Of a stretch of 64,000 nt of DNA, positions 1 to 8,364 are shown piece by piece. This DNA is from Algihabitans albus (GTDB taxonomy: Bacteria > Pseudomonadota > Alphaproteobacteria > Kiloniellales > DSM-21159). The notes under the pieces were generated by a model. The model saw only the letters and a list, made by a program, of their open reading frames with translations. It did not search any database and had not been told where the DNA came from. Positions within the stretch are counted from its first letter, which is position 1. Every line of letters starts with the position of its first letter. The DNA is taken from assembly GCF_003572205.1 (NCBI RefSeq), contig NZ_QXNY01000001.1:1-64000 (forward strand), read 5' to 3'. A program made the translations under genes and the position numbers.

Positions 1-2296
1 CGCCGACGATGGTCAAGGTGCTCCCGGCCTCTGAGAGACTGTCCAGGGACTGGCCGTCCAGCGTGAGCTGCCGATCATCGGCCGTGACCACGCGCGTCAA
101 CGACCCGAGACCTTCGATCCGCACGTCGCCGTCGAAGCCCGAAAGATCGAGTTCGGTGATGTTGTTGGTCGGCAGATTGTCGAGATCGATCACCAGCACG
201 CCGGACGCGTCGGTCGAGATGATCGAGTCGCCGGTCGCCGTGCGGACGGTCAGGGCCTCATCGAGCGTCAAGCTGGTGACAAGGATGGCGGCATCGTCCG
301 CCAGGACGATCGTATCGTCGGAGTCGGCAGCAGCGAGCGCGTCCGACAGCGAGACGAAACTGCTGCCCGCCCCCGCGATCACGAAACGGGTATCGCTGAA
401 GTCGATGAATTCGACGTTGCGGACAACATCGATGTCGGAGGTCGCGGTATCGCGCAGAGTCAGGCTGTCGACGGCAACCTGGTCGAGCTGGAAGCGGCTC
501 GAGCTGCCGGGGACGCGCACCGTGTCGATCCCTTCGCCGCCATCCAGCAGATCGTTGCCGGCGCCGCCGCGCAGGATGTCGTTGCCCGCCTCGCCGAACA
601 ACTGGTCGTCGCCGTCGCCGCCGGAGAGGGAATCGTTGCCGCCGCCGCCGCGCAGGATATCGTTGCCGCCGAGACCTTCGATGCTTTCGGCCGCATCCGT
701 CCCGATGAAGACGTTGTCGCCGTCGTCGAGTTCGTCGGCACCGTCGACATCGCCCACCTCGGCCGTGTCCGACTGGGCCTGAACGTCGGCTTCGCTGTCG
801 AAGTCCTCAACGGCGGTATCGTCGTCGTTCTCGACCGCATCCTCGATGGCGTCGGCAGCCTCGCCCTGCGCGACCTGACCGACCTGCGCCAACTCGGTCA
901 GCACCTGATTGGCGTCGCCGCTGGCGTCGACCTGCTGCGCGACCTCGTTCGAGGCCGTGATCACCTTGGTGACGTTGGCGACATCGTTGTTGTCGAAGGT
1001 CACGGGCTCGCCGCTTGCCGTGGACTCGATCGTGGCCGCCTCGTTGACGAGGGTCTCGACCTGGCCACCGTCCGTCAGATCGGTCGAGGCGCCGTTGTTC
1101 GCGATCGTTCGGGCGATCGCCGTGAAGGCCGAGGTGGAGGCCGTCGCGGCCGCACCGGAACTGCCGCCCTCGATGGCGCTCTGCACCTGCGCCGCGGTGT
1201 TGGCGATCAGCACGCCGGCCTTCATGGCTTCCGCCGCACCCTCGGCGCCCGCAACCGTCGCGGCGACCGGATCGGTCGTCAGCATCTGGAAACTGGAGGG
1301 AATGCCGAGCGCCTGCGCGACCTGGGCCTGTGCGGTGCCCACGTCCGTGCCGGCCTCGACCAACTCATGCACCAGAGTCGTCAGCGGCGAGATCACCGTC
1401 GCGTCCGCCGGCGCCTTCATGGTCCCGCCGAAGGGCAGGCCGGTGGAGATATCGGTGCCGCCGAACATGACCAGCGGCCCGCTACCGCCGGTCAGGGAGA
1501 AGTTGCCGTTGAGATCGGTTGTCGTGGAGACCTCGCCGTCATCGAGAACGCCGTTGCCGTTGGCGTCGCGAAACACGGTCGCATCCGAGATGTAGCCGTC
1601 GACCGCCCGACCGCTCAGCGTGACGCTCCCGCCACCCGGACCGCCATCGGACCGACCGCCGTCGGAGTCGTCGCCGCTCCGCCGCCCCAGATCCAGTTGC
1701 GTTTCCTGGCCCAGCGTTTCGCCGCCGGACGCGGCGCTCAGGAAATTGCCGCCCGAGGCAAAACCGTCGGAGACCAGATCAAGGCCGCCGCGCGCCACGG
1801 AGCCGGTTTCTCCGCCGGACAGCGTGCCGGGCCGCAAGGAACCACCGTCACCGTCGCCGGACGTTCGCAAATCGCCGACGTTCGCGAAGCTGGAGGGGGT
1901 GGAGACGTCTGCCGGCGACGCGGTTTCAGCGGCCGGCGCCTCCCCGGCTGCCGGAGAGAGGGCCGCGAAAAGGCTCTCGGCGTCACCGATCACGATCGGT
2001 TCGCCGACTGGTCCGTCGCCTTCAAGAGACGCGCCATCGGCGATCACCAGTTCGCTATCGCCCTCGATCAGGTAAAGCGCCAGATCCTCGAAGCTGTAGC
2101 TTTCCGCCGGCGCGCCACCGGCCGCGTCGATCACCCGCAGCGACAGGTCGTTGCCGTCGACGATCAGCGAGATCCGCTGCCCATCGCCAGCTTCCAGCGA
2201 GATACGATCGCCCGGCTGTACGGCAGGGAGCTCCACGCCTGGGCGCAACTCCACTTCGAGCCGTTCGCCATTTGCACGTTCGATGATCAGCAGCAC
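1..2296 (-). CDS. RTX-type calcium-binding secreted protein (partial, C-terminus outside window)
   Basis: The gene runs off the left edge; 765 codons are visible. The GTG start at 2296 is chosen because GGAGGG lies 7 bases upstream. The first 200 residues are acidic and Ser/Gly-rich with no N-terminal signal peptide, which fits type I secretion by a C-terminal signal that would lie outside the window. Around residues 241-252 is an EF-hand-like stretch [12 protein letters not shown] at the head of a probable Ig-like or SdrB-like domain. Residues about 535-585 are classic RTX nonapeptides ([27 protein letters not shown]), which bind Ca2+ in a beta-roll. The following NVEFIDFSD segment is typical of the sequence after RTX blocks. 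Adhesin, protease and other enzymes remain possible because the C-terminal module is missing. No T1SS gene is in view. Confidence 0.85.
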   Translation of the reverse strand, partial: MLLIIERANGERLEVELRPGVELPAVQPGDRISLEAGDGQRISLIVDGNDLSLRVIDAAGGAPAESYSFEDLALYLIEGDSELVIADGASLEGDGPVGEPIVIGDAESLFAALSPAAGEAPAAETASPADVSTPSSFANVGDLRTSGDGDGGSLRPGTLSGGETGSVARGGLDLVSDGFASGGNFLSAASGGETLGQETQLDLGRRSGDDSDGGRSDGGPGGGSVTLSGRAVDGYISDATVFRDANGNGVLDDGEVSTTTDLNGNFSLTGGSGPLVMFGGTDISTGLPFGGTMKAPADATVISPLTTLVHELVEAGTDVGTAQAQVAQALGIPSSFQMLTTDPVAATVAGAEGAAEAMKAGVLIANTAAQVQSAIEGGSSGAAATASTSAFTAIARTIANNGASTDLTDGGQVETLVNEAATIESTASGEPVTFDNNDVANVTKVITASNEVAQQVDASGDANQVLTELAQVGQVAQGEAADAIEDAVENDDDTAVEDFDSEADVQAQSDTAEVGDVDGADELDDGDNVFIGTDAAESIEGLGGNDILRGGGGNDSLSGGDGDDQLFGEAGNDILRGGAGNDLLDGGEGIDTVRVPGSSSRFQLDQVAVDSLTLRDTATSDIDVVRNVEFIDFSDTRFVIAGAGSSFVSLSDALAAADSDDTIVLADDAAILVTSLTLDEALTVRTATGDSIISTDASGVLVIDLDNLPTNNITELDLSGFDGDVRIEGLGSLTRVVTADDRQLTLDGQSLDSLSEAGSTLTIVG

Positions 2297-3339
2297 GATT
2301 TTACCCTCCGCCCGACTAGAAATCTCGCGTCCAAGCCGCTCCTGCGGATGCGACGCAGCGGCTCAAAAGCGACCCGCAATGCCACGACCGAAGGAGCTAC
2401 CTTCTCCTTTGGTCTCGACATGAGACGTCGAAATTTTATTCTACTTTTTAGTCCAGATTTGCTCTATTTATTTATATTTCTCTGGATCTCTGCAGTTCCT
2501 CCAACAACATTATTTTGAAGCTGAAGTAAGACGAAAATATTCTCACACCTGTGTCTTTCATTGTCGTACCTGGCGTCTGTCAGATGCTAGGTGCCCCCAA
2601 ACAGCGCTAACCAAATCCTCGACACTTCCCGACATCCGCTCAGCGCGAGTTGCAGACGCAGGCCGACATCGTCGCCGTAACGCTTCGAGCCACGTATCGA
2701 GATTTCGAGACAACAACCCTTACGCGCTTCATCCGACGCACCGTTTCTTTACTTTTTGTCAATCTCTCTGTGCAACGCAATTTGATTAGGATTTTATTTA
2801 TTTATTTGAATTTCAAAGACAAAATGAATACTTTGGTACCCAAAATTAACTTTTAAGATCCTCTTTGAGGCCATAATTTCTGAAAACAAATGGCTTTGAA
2901 TGATATATATATTGGCATCTGATTGAATTTTTTAAATATTGTTATAATAAAATCAAATCAGATATATTAATATCTTATTATTGTCTCAACATATATTGCG
3001 GATAATTTTCTGCTTACATAATTTTATTCAATTTGACAGATGACGAATGTCGAGACAAAACGATCTTCACAGCTCGATAATTCGAATATGCGCTAAAAAT
3101 TTAAATAATAGTGCCTTACAGGCTTATCTTAACCACTGCGCCCTGCGCAGGAGAAAAACAACCCAAGATTTTAGCAATTCCACAACCCCAGGTCCTGCCT
3201 GAACCGAGACTCGACAAACATCCAGATCGAACCGAGGCCGCCTGCCGGCCGTCTCGGGCAGCGTCTTCGCGCAAACGTCATCGTCCGCCGGCACCGGCAC
3301 AGGCGCGCAGGAGTCGGCAGAGAGGAACCCGCTGCCGGA
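2297..3339. other. Long AT-rich intergenic region upstream of the RTX gene
   Basis: About 1 kb without a credible gene. Roughly 2430-3110 is dominated by A/T runs (for example GATATATATATTGG near 2900 and ATATATTAATATC near 2960), in sharp contrast to the GC-rich DNA on both sides. Short open frames at 2650-2856 and 3111-3392 have no RBS, no recognisable domain and poor composition. Imperfect inverted repeats occur (CTGATTGAATTTT against AAAATCAAATCAG near 2925-2965; GTCTC-GACAT-GAGAC at 2412-2426). It most likely holds the promoter and silencer or nucleoid-protein sites of the RTX gene. No promoter could be assigned with confidence. Confidence 0.6.
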
Positions 3340-3813
3340 TCACCCGCTGTCGGGATCGGTTTCCGGCGCCGTCTTCGTCACATAGACGATGAAGTCGGAG
3401 CGCGGCGCGTAGGTGTCGTAGAGCCGGCGGCCGGCGTAATTGAACTCTTGCGTCAGCCAGCGCAGCAGCGGCCAGCCCCTATGGCAGGACGCTTCCAGCG
3501 TGGCGTCGATCAAGGCCCGGCCGATACCGCGGCCGCGCACGTTCGGATCGGTGAAGAGATCGGAGAGGTAGCCGACCTCGTTGGCACCCAAGGTCCGGGC
3601 CATCGGCTGATAGTGGGCCAGGCCGACGATCCGCCCCTCCAGTTCGGCGACCAGGCCCTCGATTTCGTGATCGGGATCGAACAGCCAGGCCCAAACCCGC
3701 TCGACCACCGCCTCCTCCGGCGGAACGTCGTAGAAGGTCATGTAGCCGCGAAACAGCTCGGCCCAGCGGTCCTTGTCGGCGGCGACCGGGGGGCGGCAAA
3801 GAATCTCGCTCAT
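3340..3813 (-). CDS. GNAT family N-acetyltransferase
   Basis: A 157-residue protein covering one GNAT fold. The acetyl-CoA pyrophosphate-binding motif A is visible as VRGRGIGRALIDATLEA (about residues 92-108), preceded by strand beta-4 (VGYLSDLFTDPN). The N-terminus ILCRPPVAADKDRWAEL is the usual first strand and helix. Substrate cannot be told from sequence. It is followed on the same strand by nothing obvious, and the EamA transporter gene lies 25 bp upstream on the same strand, so the two are probably cotranscribed. The ATG start has a purine-rich AAGGAACAGGG upstream. Confidence 0.85.
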   Translation of the reverse strand: MSEILCRPPVAADKDRWAELFRGYMTFYDVPPEEAVVERVWAWLFDPDHEIEGLVAELEGRIVGLAHYQPMARTLGANEVGYLSDLFTDPNVRGRGIGRALIDATLEASCHRGWPLLRWLTQEFNYAGRRLYDTYAPRSDFIVYVTKTAPETDPDSG

Positions 3814-3838
3814 GACGGCCCTGTTCCTTTCGGCTTTT

Positions 3839-4810
3839 TCATCTCGAAGATCGCGCGGTGGGCGGGTCGGCAGTTGGCGGTGCGCCGGCCGCCGCGGCGC
3901 GCAGCTTGCGTGCCTTCAGCCCGGGCACGATCAGGACCAGCGCGACGGCGGAGACCACCAGGGTCAGCGCCACGAACTTCTGCAGAAGCGGCGGTTCGCC
4001 CAGCAGCAGAATGGCGCTGATCACGCCGACGACGGGGATCATCAGCGTCCCGATCGCCGCCACCGGCGCCGGCAAGCTCGCAACCAACGTCACCCAGGCA
4101 TAGTGACACCAGACCATCGGAAAGAGGACGTGATAGGCGAAGACGACCAGAACCTCGGTCGAGGGGAAGGGCAGCGTCCAGGGCTGTTCGATCAGTACCG
4201 CGCCCAGAACGCCCGGCGGGGCGGAGATCGCCACCATCCAGCCGGCCAGGGCCAGGGGCGGCAGCGACCAGGTCCGGCGCTTGAGCAACACCGTCCCGAC
4301 GGCCCAGGACAGCGCGGCCCCGAGCGTCAGCAGCGAGCCGAGCGGCGAGCGCGTCACGTCGAGCAGATCCTCGCCCAACAGCAGGGCCAGCCCGGCCATG
4401 CCCAGAAGCAGGGCACCCGCCCGTTCCCAGGTCAGCTTGTCACCCAGGAAGGCCACCGACAGCAGGGTTGCCCAGACCGGCATGGTGAAGGCGATGATGG
4501 CCGCGCGCGAGGTTTCGGTGTTGAGCTGGCCGAAGGCCGCCAGGATGTTGAAGCCGAAGACCGACAGCAGCGCGACCAGGATCAGCGGTCCCCATTCGCC
4601 CGGCTCCGGCCGAAGCCGCTCGCCACGCAGCCGCGCCAGCCCCAACAGCACGGCGGCACCGGCGACGAAGGCCAGCATGCGGATCGTGAAGGGAGGAATC
4701 TCCGTCAGAATGATGCGAACCGCCGGCCAGTTCAGGCCCCAGAACAGGCCGATCGAAACCAGCAGCGCCAACTCCTTCCAACCGATATGGCTACGCGCCA
4801 TGGCCGTCAT
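3839..4810 (-). CDS. EamA/DMT family inner-membrane transporter
   Basis: A 323-residue protein with about ten hydrophobic segments arranged as two EamA repeats, the drug/metabolite transporter fold. The first segment carries the typical signature ALLVSIGLFWGLNWPAVR and the second repeat has GTLMIPVVGVISAILLLGE. Length matches the family (about 290-320). ATG at 4810 is preferred over ATG at 4801 because GGAGAG lies 8 bases upstream of the former. Substrate is unknown; family members export amino acids, amines or drugs. It is divergent from the GNAT gene at 4861, leaving a 50-bp shared promoter region, and lies upstream of the 3340-3813 GNAT gene. Confidence 0.88.
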   Translation of the reverse strand: MTAMARSHIGWKELALLVSIGLFWGLNWPAVRIILTEIPPFTIRMLAFVAGAAVLLGLARLRGERLRPEPGEWGPLILVALLSVFGFNILAAFGQLNTETSRAAIIAFTMPVWATLLSVAFLGDKLTWERAGALLLGMAGLALLLGEDLLDVTRSPLGSLLTLGAALSWAVGTVLLKRRTWSLPPLALAGWMVAISAPPGVLGAVLIEQPWTLPFPSTEVLVVFAYHVLFPMVWCHYAWVTLVASLPAPVAAIGTLMIPVVGVISAILLLGEPPLLQKFVALTLVVSAVALVLIVPGLKARKLRAAAAGAPPTADPPTARSSR

Positions 4811-4860
4811 GCGTATCTCTCCGGTGACATCCCTTGCCTGAGAGTTCTAGCCTGACCGAC

Positions 4861-5313
4861 ATGAGCCGGGTGCGCCTTGCCGTTTCGGAAGACCTGCCCC
4901 GCGTCCGCGAGATCGTGGAAGCGGCCTACAGCCCCTACATCCCACGCATGGGCCAGCCGCCGCAGCCCATGCTCGACGATTACGGGGCCCGCCTCGCGGC
5001 CGGCGAACTCCAGGTGCTGGAGGATAAGGGCCGTGTGATCGGCCTGCTGGTCCTGGTCGGACGTCCCGACAGCCTCCTGATCCACAATGTGGCGGTCGAT
5101 CCGGCCGCCAAGGGCAAGGGGCACGGCCGCGCGCTCATGGCCGCGGCCGATGCGGCGGCGAAGGCACGCGGCTACGGGCGCCTGACCCTCTACACCCATG
5201 TCGCCATGACCGAAAACCAGGCGATCTACCGCCACTACGGCTGGCGCGAGCTGGAACGCCTCGACGAAGACGGCTTCCAGCGGATCTATTTCGCCAAGGA
5301 CCTGCCCATCTAG
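4861..5313 (+). CDS. GNAT family N-acetyltransferase
   Basis: A 150-residue GNAT protein. Motif A is AAKGKGHGRALMAAADAAAK (about residues 80-99), preceded by LLIHNVAVDP, and motif B is seen in MTENQAIYRHYGWREL. ATG at 4861 is chosen; an in-frame TTG at 4834 would add nine residues but looks like leader sequence. RimI-like small GNATs of this length acetylate small molecules or protein N-termini, and the substrate here is unknown. It is divergent from the EamA gene and convergent with the deacetylase-like gene at 5392. Confidence 0.85.
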   Translation: MSRVRLAVSEDLPRVREIVEAAYSPYIPRMGQPPQPMLDDYGARLAAGELQVLEDKGRVIGLLVLVGRPDSLLIHNVAVDPAAKGKGHGRALMAAADAAAKARGYGRLTLYTHVAMTENQAIYRHYGWRELERLDEDGFQRIYFAKDLPI

Positions 5314-5391
5314 AGTCACGAATCCGACCAGCATCACGAGGCCACCGGGGTCACGCGACCGGACGGGATCACGACGCCTGAGCCGGCCATC

Positions 5392-6417
5392 TCACCGCAC
5401 CGCCTCGAATCCCTTCAGCACACTCACCAGGTTGTCGCCCAGTTCGGGCGCGAGATAGCCGCCCTCCTGAATCAAGACCGTCGGCAAGCCGAGTTCCGCG
5501 ATGGCCGCCCCGATCTGTGCGAAACCAGGCGTGGTGATGGCCAGACCCTTCAGCGGATCGCCTTCGTAAGCGTCGAGGCCCAGGGCGACCACCAGGGCAC
5601 CGGGCGCGAAGGCGCGGAGGGTCGCGAGCGCGGGCTGCAAGGCCGCCAACCAACCGGCATCGCCGGTTCCCAGCGGCAGGGGAACGTTGAGATTGTAGCC
5701 CTCGCCATCACCCTCGCCGCGTTCGGCGGCATGTCCCCAGAAGAAGGGGTAGAAGTTCCGCGGATCGGCGTGCAGCGAGATCGTGAGCACGTCGTCGCGG
5801 CGCCAGAAGATGCCCTGGGTGCCGTTGCCGTGATGCACGTCGACGTCGAGAACGGCCACCCGGTCGTGGGCCTGACGGAGATGCTGTGCCGCGATGGCCG
5901 CATTGTTGAGAAAGCAGAAGCCGCCGGCCATGTCGGCATAGGCGTGGTGGCCGGGCGGACGGCAGAGGCCGTAGATATGGTCGCCGCCGTCGAGAAGAAC
6001 TTCGGCCGCCGTCACGGCCACGTCGGCCGCGCCGCAGGCGGCCTCGAAGGTCCCGGCGCCGATCGGGCAAGCGGTGTCGGCCATGTGCCAGCCGGCACGC
6101 CCGACGATCGAGTCGGGATAGGTCGGCGGGTAGCGGCCGGGGTGAATGTTCGCGAGGATCTCCTCCGAGGCATCGCCCTGCGCCTGCCATTCCCGGTGAG
6201 CCGCCTCCAGGAACCGCAGATATTCGGGTGTGTGCACCGCCGCGCGCGGGGCCGGACCGAAGCTGTCCGGACCGATCACCTCGTGCCCGGCGGCGCTTGC
6301 CGCGGCCAGCAGGCGCTCGGCCCGCTCGGGCTGTTCAGCGCTGGGCCTGGGAAGACCGCGCACCATAAAGAACTGCGGGTCGTGCAGTTTGTGTTTGTCC
6401 GTCTGGACGATCTTCAT
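5392..6417 (-). CDS. Histone deacetylase superfamily protein (acetylpolyamine amidohydrolase-like)
   Basis: A 341-residue zinc amidohydrolase of the arginase/deacetylase fold. Diagnostic motifs are PPGHHA (general-base His pair), DVDVHHGNGTQ (Asp and His zinc ligands), GLDAYEGDPL (third zinc ligand Asp) and EGGY near the end. Bacterial members of this length deacetylate acetylpolyamines or other N-acetyl amines. The start ATG overlaps the stop of the GntR regulator gene by 4 bp (6414-6417), so the two are probably translationally coupled. The partner ABC transporter, peptidases and aldolase of the island lie beyond the regulator in the opposite direction, suggesting one regulon. Confidence 0.9.
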   Translation of the reverse strand: MKIVQTDKHKLHDPQFFMVRGLPRPSAEQPERAERLLAAASAAGHEVIGPDSFGPAPRAAVHTPEYLRFLEAAHREWQAQGDASEEILANIHPGRYPPTYPDSIVGRAGWHMADTACPIGAGTFEAACGAADVAVTAAEVLLDGGDHIYGLCRPPGHHAYADMAGGFCFLNNAAIAAQHLRQAHDRVAVLDVDVHHGNGTQGIFWRRDDVLTISLHADPRNFYPFFWGHAAERGEGDGEGYNLNVPLPLGTGDAGWLAALQPALATLRAFAPGALVVALGLDAYEGDPLKGLAITTPGFAQIGAAIAELGLPTVLIQEGGYLAPELGDNLVSVLKGFEAVR

Positions 6418-7322
6418 ATCCCGCCTTCCTCTGTTGGGGCGTTACTGCCTGTCGGGGAACCCGTCGCTGCCGAAGAGCCGGCGCGGGTATGCGGCGCACC
6501 GCGCTCTGCGAAGAAGCGCCGTACATGGCGCCACCCGTCCCGGATGTGATGATCGACCGCGGCGTCCAGCCGCGCCGCGTCCCGCGCCGCCAGCGCCTCG
6601 ATCAGGGGGCGGTGGGTCTCGGCGATGCGCTGGGGGTCGTCGTAGACTTGACCGATCAGGACGATGACCATGCGAATCTCGCCGGCGATATCGTGGAACA
6701 GCTTGAACAGCTTACGATTGCCCGAGACCTCGCAGAACAGAAGGTGGAAGCGCAGGTCCTCCTCGACCAGATCGGCCAGCGCACCTGCTTCGGCGAGGCG
6801 GTGAAGCAGATCCAGCTGAGCGCGCAGCCGGTCCAGATCGCTTTCGGTCGCCCGGTGACAGGCCAATTCGGCGGCATAGCGTTCCAACGCGATGCGCAGA
6901 CCGTAGAGATCGTCGATTTCCTCCAGCGAGAAATCGCGCACGAAGAAGCCACGGCGCGGATGGGCGACCAGCAGGCCGCGCTGCTCGAGCCGCCGGGCCG
7001 CTTCGCGTACGGGCGCGCGCGAGATTCCGAGTTGTCGCGCGAGCGCGACCTCGACCAGGCGCTGGCCGGGGGCCAAGCGGCCCTCGCAGATCGCCCGTGC
7101 CAAACGGTCCGTGACCTGAGCGACCAGGTCGGTCGACTCCAGCGCCTCGAAGGTCGCGGCCGGCGCGACGCCATACCCAAGCAGGGTCTCCGGCAGCGGC
7201 GCGCGCGGGTCCGTACCGATCCGGTCCGGCTCAAGCCGTTGCGGCCCAAACGCGTCTGGCGCAAGACGGTCTGGCGCAACGGCGTCTGTCGGGGCGCTCG
7301 GCCCTCGGCGCTTCCGGCTCAT
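6414..7322 (-). CDS. GntR family transcriptional regulator (FCD/FadR subfamily)
   Basis: A 302-residue protein. The winged helix-turn-helix lies at about residues 68-130 with the family signature ISRAPVREAARRLEQRGLL. The C-terminal all-helical FCD domain (metal and ligand binding) follows from about 140. The first 60 residues are an unusual Pro/Asp/Arg-rich low-complexity tail with repeating PDRL/PDAF/PQRL units. ATG at 7322 is preferred over an upstream TTG at 7355. It is divergent from the class II aldolase gene (185-bp gap containing inverted repeats at 7376-7432) and its stop overlaps the deacetylase-like gene, so it likely controls both directions. Confidence 0.9.
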   Translation of the reverse strand: MSRKRRGPSAPTDAVAPDRLAPDAFGPQRLEPDRIGTDPRAPLPETLLGYGVAPAATFEALESTDLVAQVTDRLARAICEGRLAPGQRLVEVALARQLGISRAPVREAARRLEQRGLLVAHPRRGFFVRDFSLEEIDDLYGLRIALERYAAELACHRATESDLDRLRAQLDLLHRLAEAGALADLVEEDLRFHLLFCEVSGNRKLFKLFHDIAGEIRMVIVLIGQVYDDPQRIAETHRPLIEALAARDAARLDAAVDHHIRDGWRHVRRFFAERGAPHTRAGSSAATGSPTGSNAPTEEGGI

Positions 7323-7375
7323 GTTCACCCGCCTCTTCGCTCCCCCTCTTCGCAACCCTAGGCAGCCAATTGCCG

Positions 7376-7432
7376 ACTGTCGACAGTTTCACCTTTATCC
7401 AATAGCAAAGCTTGTGGCACGCTTTGTGAAAC
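7376..7432. promoter_or_regulatory. Candidate operator between the divergent GntR and aldolase genes
   Basis: A perfect 12-bp palindrome ACTGTCGACAGT occupies 7376-7387. It overlaps an inverted repeat GTTTCAC (7385-7391) / GTGAAAC (7426-7432). The position between the GntR regulator (start 7322) and the ABC/aldolase operon (start 7507) makes autoregulatory binding plausible. That GntR uses it is inference from position and symmetry only. Confidence 0.45.
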
Positions 7433-7506
7433 TTCGGGGATCGCTCTTCGGGGCTCCATGGCCGGTGTGAGGCCGCGATCCGCGATTGCCTAGACGGGAG
7501 GCAGAC

Positions 7507-8292
7507 ATGACCTTGGCATCGACGGCACTTCGCGGTGCGACCCGCTTTGGCGAGGCGGAATGGCAGACCCGTGTGGATCTGGCCGCCGCCTACCGCCTGG
7601 TCGCCTTTTTCGACATGCACGATTCGATCTTTACCCACATCTCCGCCGGGGTTCCCGGCGAGAAGGGTCACTTTCTGATCAATCCCTACGGCCTCTGGTT
7701 CGACGAGGTGACCGCCTCCAACCTGGTCAAGATCGACATCGACGGCCAGGTGATCGACGACCCCTCCGGCATCGGCATCAATCCCGCCGGCTTCACCATT
7801 CACTCCGCCGTCCACATGGCCCGGCACGATGCCGGCTGCGTTCTGCACACGCATACCGAAGCGGGCGTCGCAGTCTCCTGCCAGAGCGAGGGGTTGCTGC
7901 CGATCAATCAGTGGGCGTTGCAGTACTACGGCAAGGTCGCCTACCACGACTACGAGGCCATTGCCCTGGACCTGGACGAGCGTGAACGCCTGATCGCGGA
8001 CCTGGGCAACCAGCCGGTGATGATCCTGCGCAACCACGGTCTGATGACGGTCGGCCGCTCGGTCTCCGAGGCCTGGAAGCTGATGTTCAACCTGGAGCGA
8101 ACCTGTAAGGCGCAGCTCCAGATTCAAGCCAGCGGCGCGGCGGTCACGCCCGTGCCGGAGTCGGTCTGCGCCAAGACCGTCAAGCAGTACTGGGATTCCT
8201 ACGACGCCATGGACGCGGGCAAACGGGACGATATCGAGTGGGCGGCTTTCCGCCGCCTGCTCGATCGCAAGACCCCCGGCTACGACAGTTAG
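7507..8292 (+). CDS. Class II aldolase/adducin family protein
   Basis: A 261-residue protein of the zinc-dependent class II aldolase/adducin domain. The metal site is HTHTEAG (about residues 112-118) together with the later RNHGLMTVG His. Family members are fuculose- or rhamnulose-phosphate aldolases, ribulose-phosphate epimerases and decarboxylases, so the reaction cannot be fixed. ATG at 7507 follows a strong GGGAGG seven bases upstream; a TTG at 7486 is rejected. It is the first gene of the run that continues with the ABC transporter, and probably processes a carbonyl product of the imported compound. Confidence 0.88.
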   Translation: MTLASTALRGATRFGEAEWQTRVDLAAAYRLVAFFDMHDSIFTHISAGVPGEKGHFLINPYGLWFDEVTASNLVKIDIDGQVIDDPSGIGINPAGFTIHSAVHMARHDAGCVLHTHTEAGVAVSCQSEGLLPINQWALQYYGKVAYHDYEAIALDLDERERLIADLGNQPVMILRNHGLMTVGRSVSEAWKLMFNLERTCKAQLQIQASGAAVTPVPESVCAKTVKQYWDSYDAMDAGKRDDIEWAAFRRLLDRKTPGYDS

Positions 8293-8364
8293 AAAAGACC
8301 GGCGCCCGGATCATAACTCGGGGCCATAACAGGGAAGCTTTATCTTGGGACAGGGAGACTTCGT

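Noticed and set aside
9-2518. Plus-strand open frames (9-782, 909-1595, 1367-2518, 1620-2075)
   Set aside because: All are the reverse of the minus-strand RTX gene; GGNDxL repeats and a good RBS are on the minus strand.
2650-2856. A 68-codon frame in the AT-rich region
   Set aside because: No RBS, no domain, and an AT-biased frame is expected by chance here.
3111-3392. A 93-codon plus-strand frame at the edge of the AT-rich region
   Set aside because: Arg/Pro-rich, no RBS, overlaps the 3' end of the GNAT gene on the other strand.
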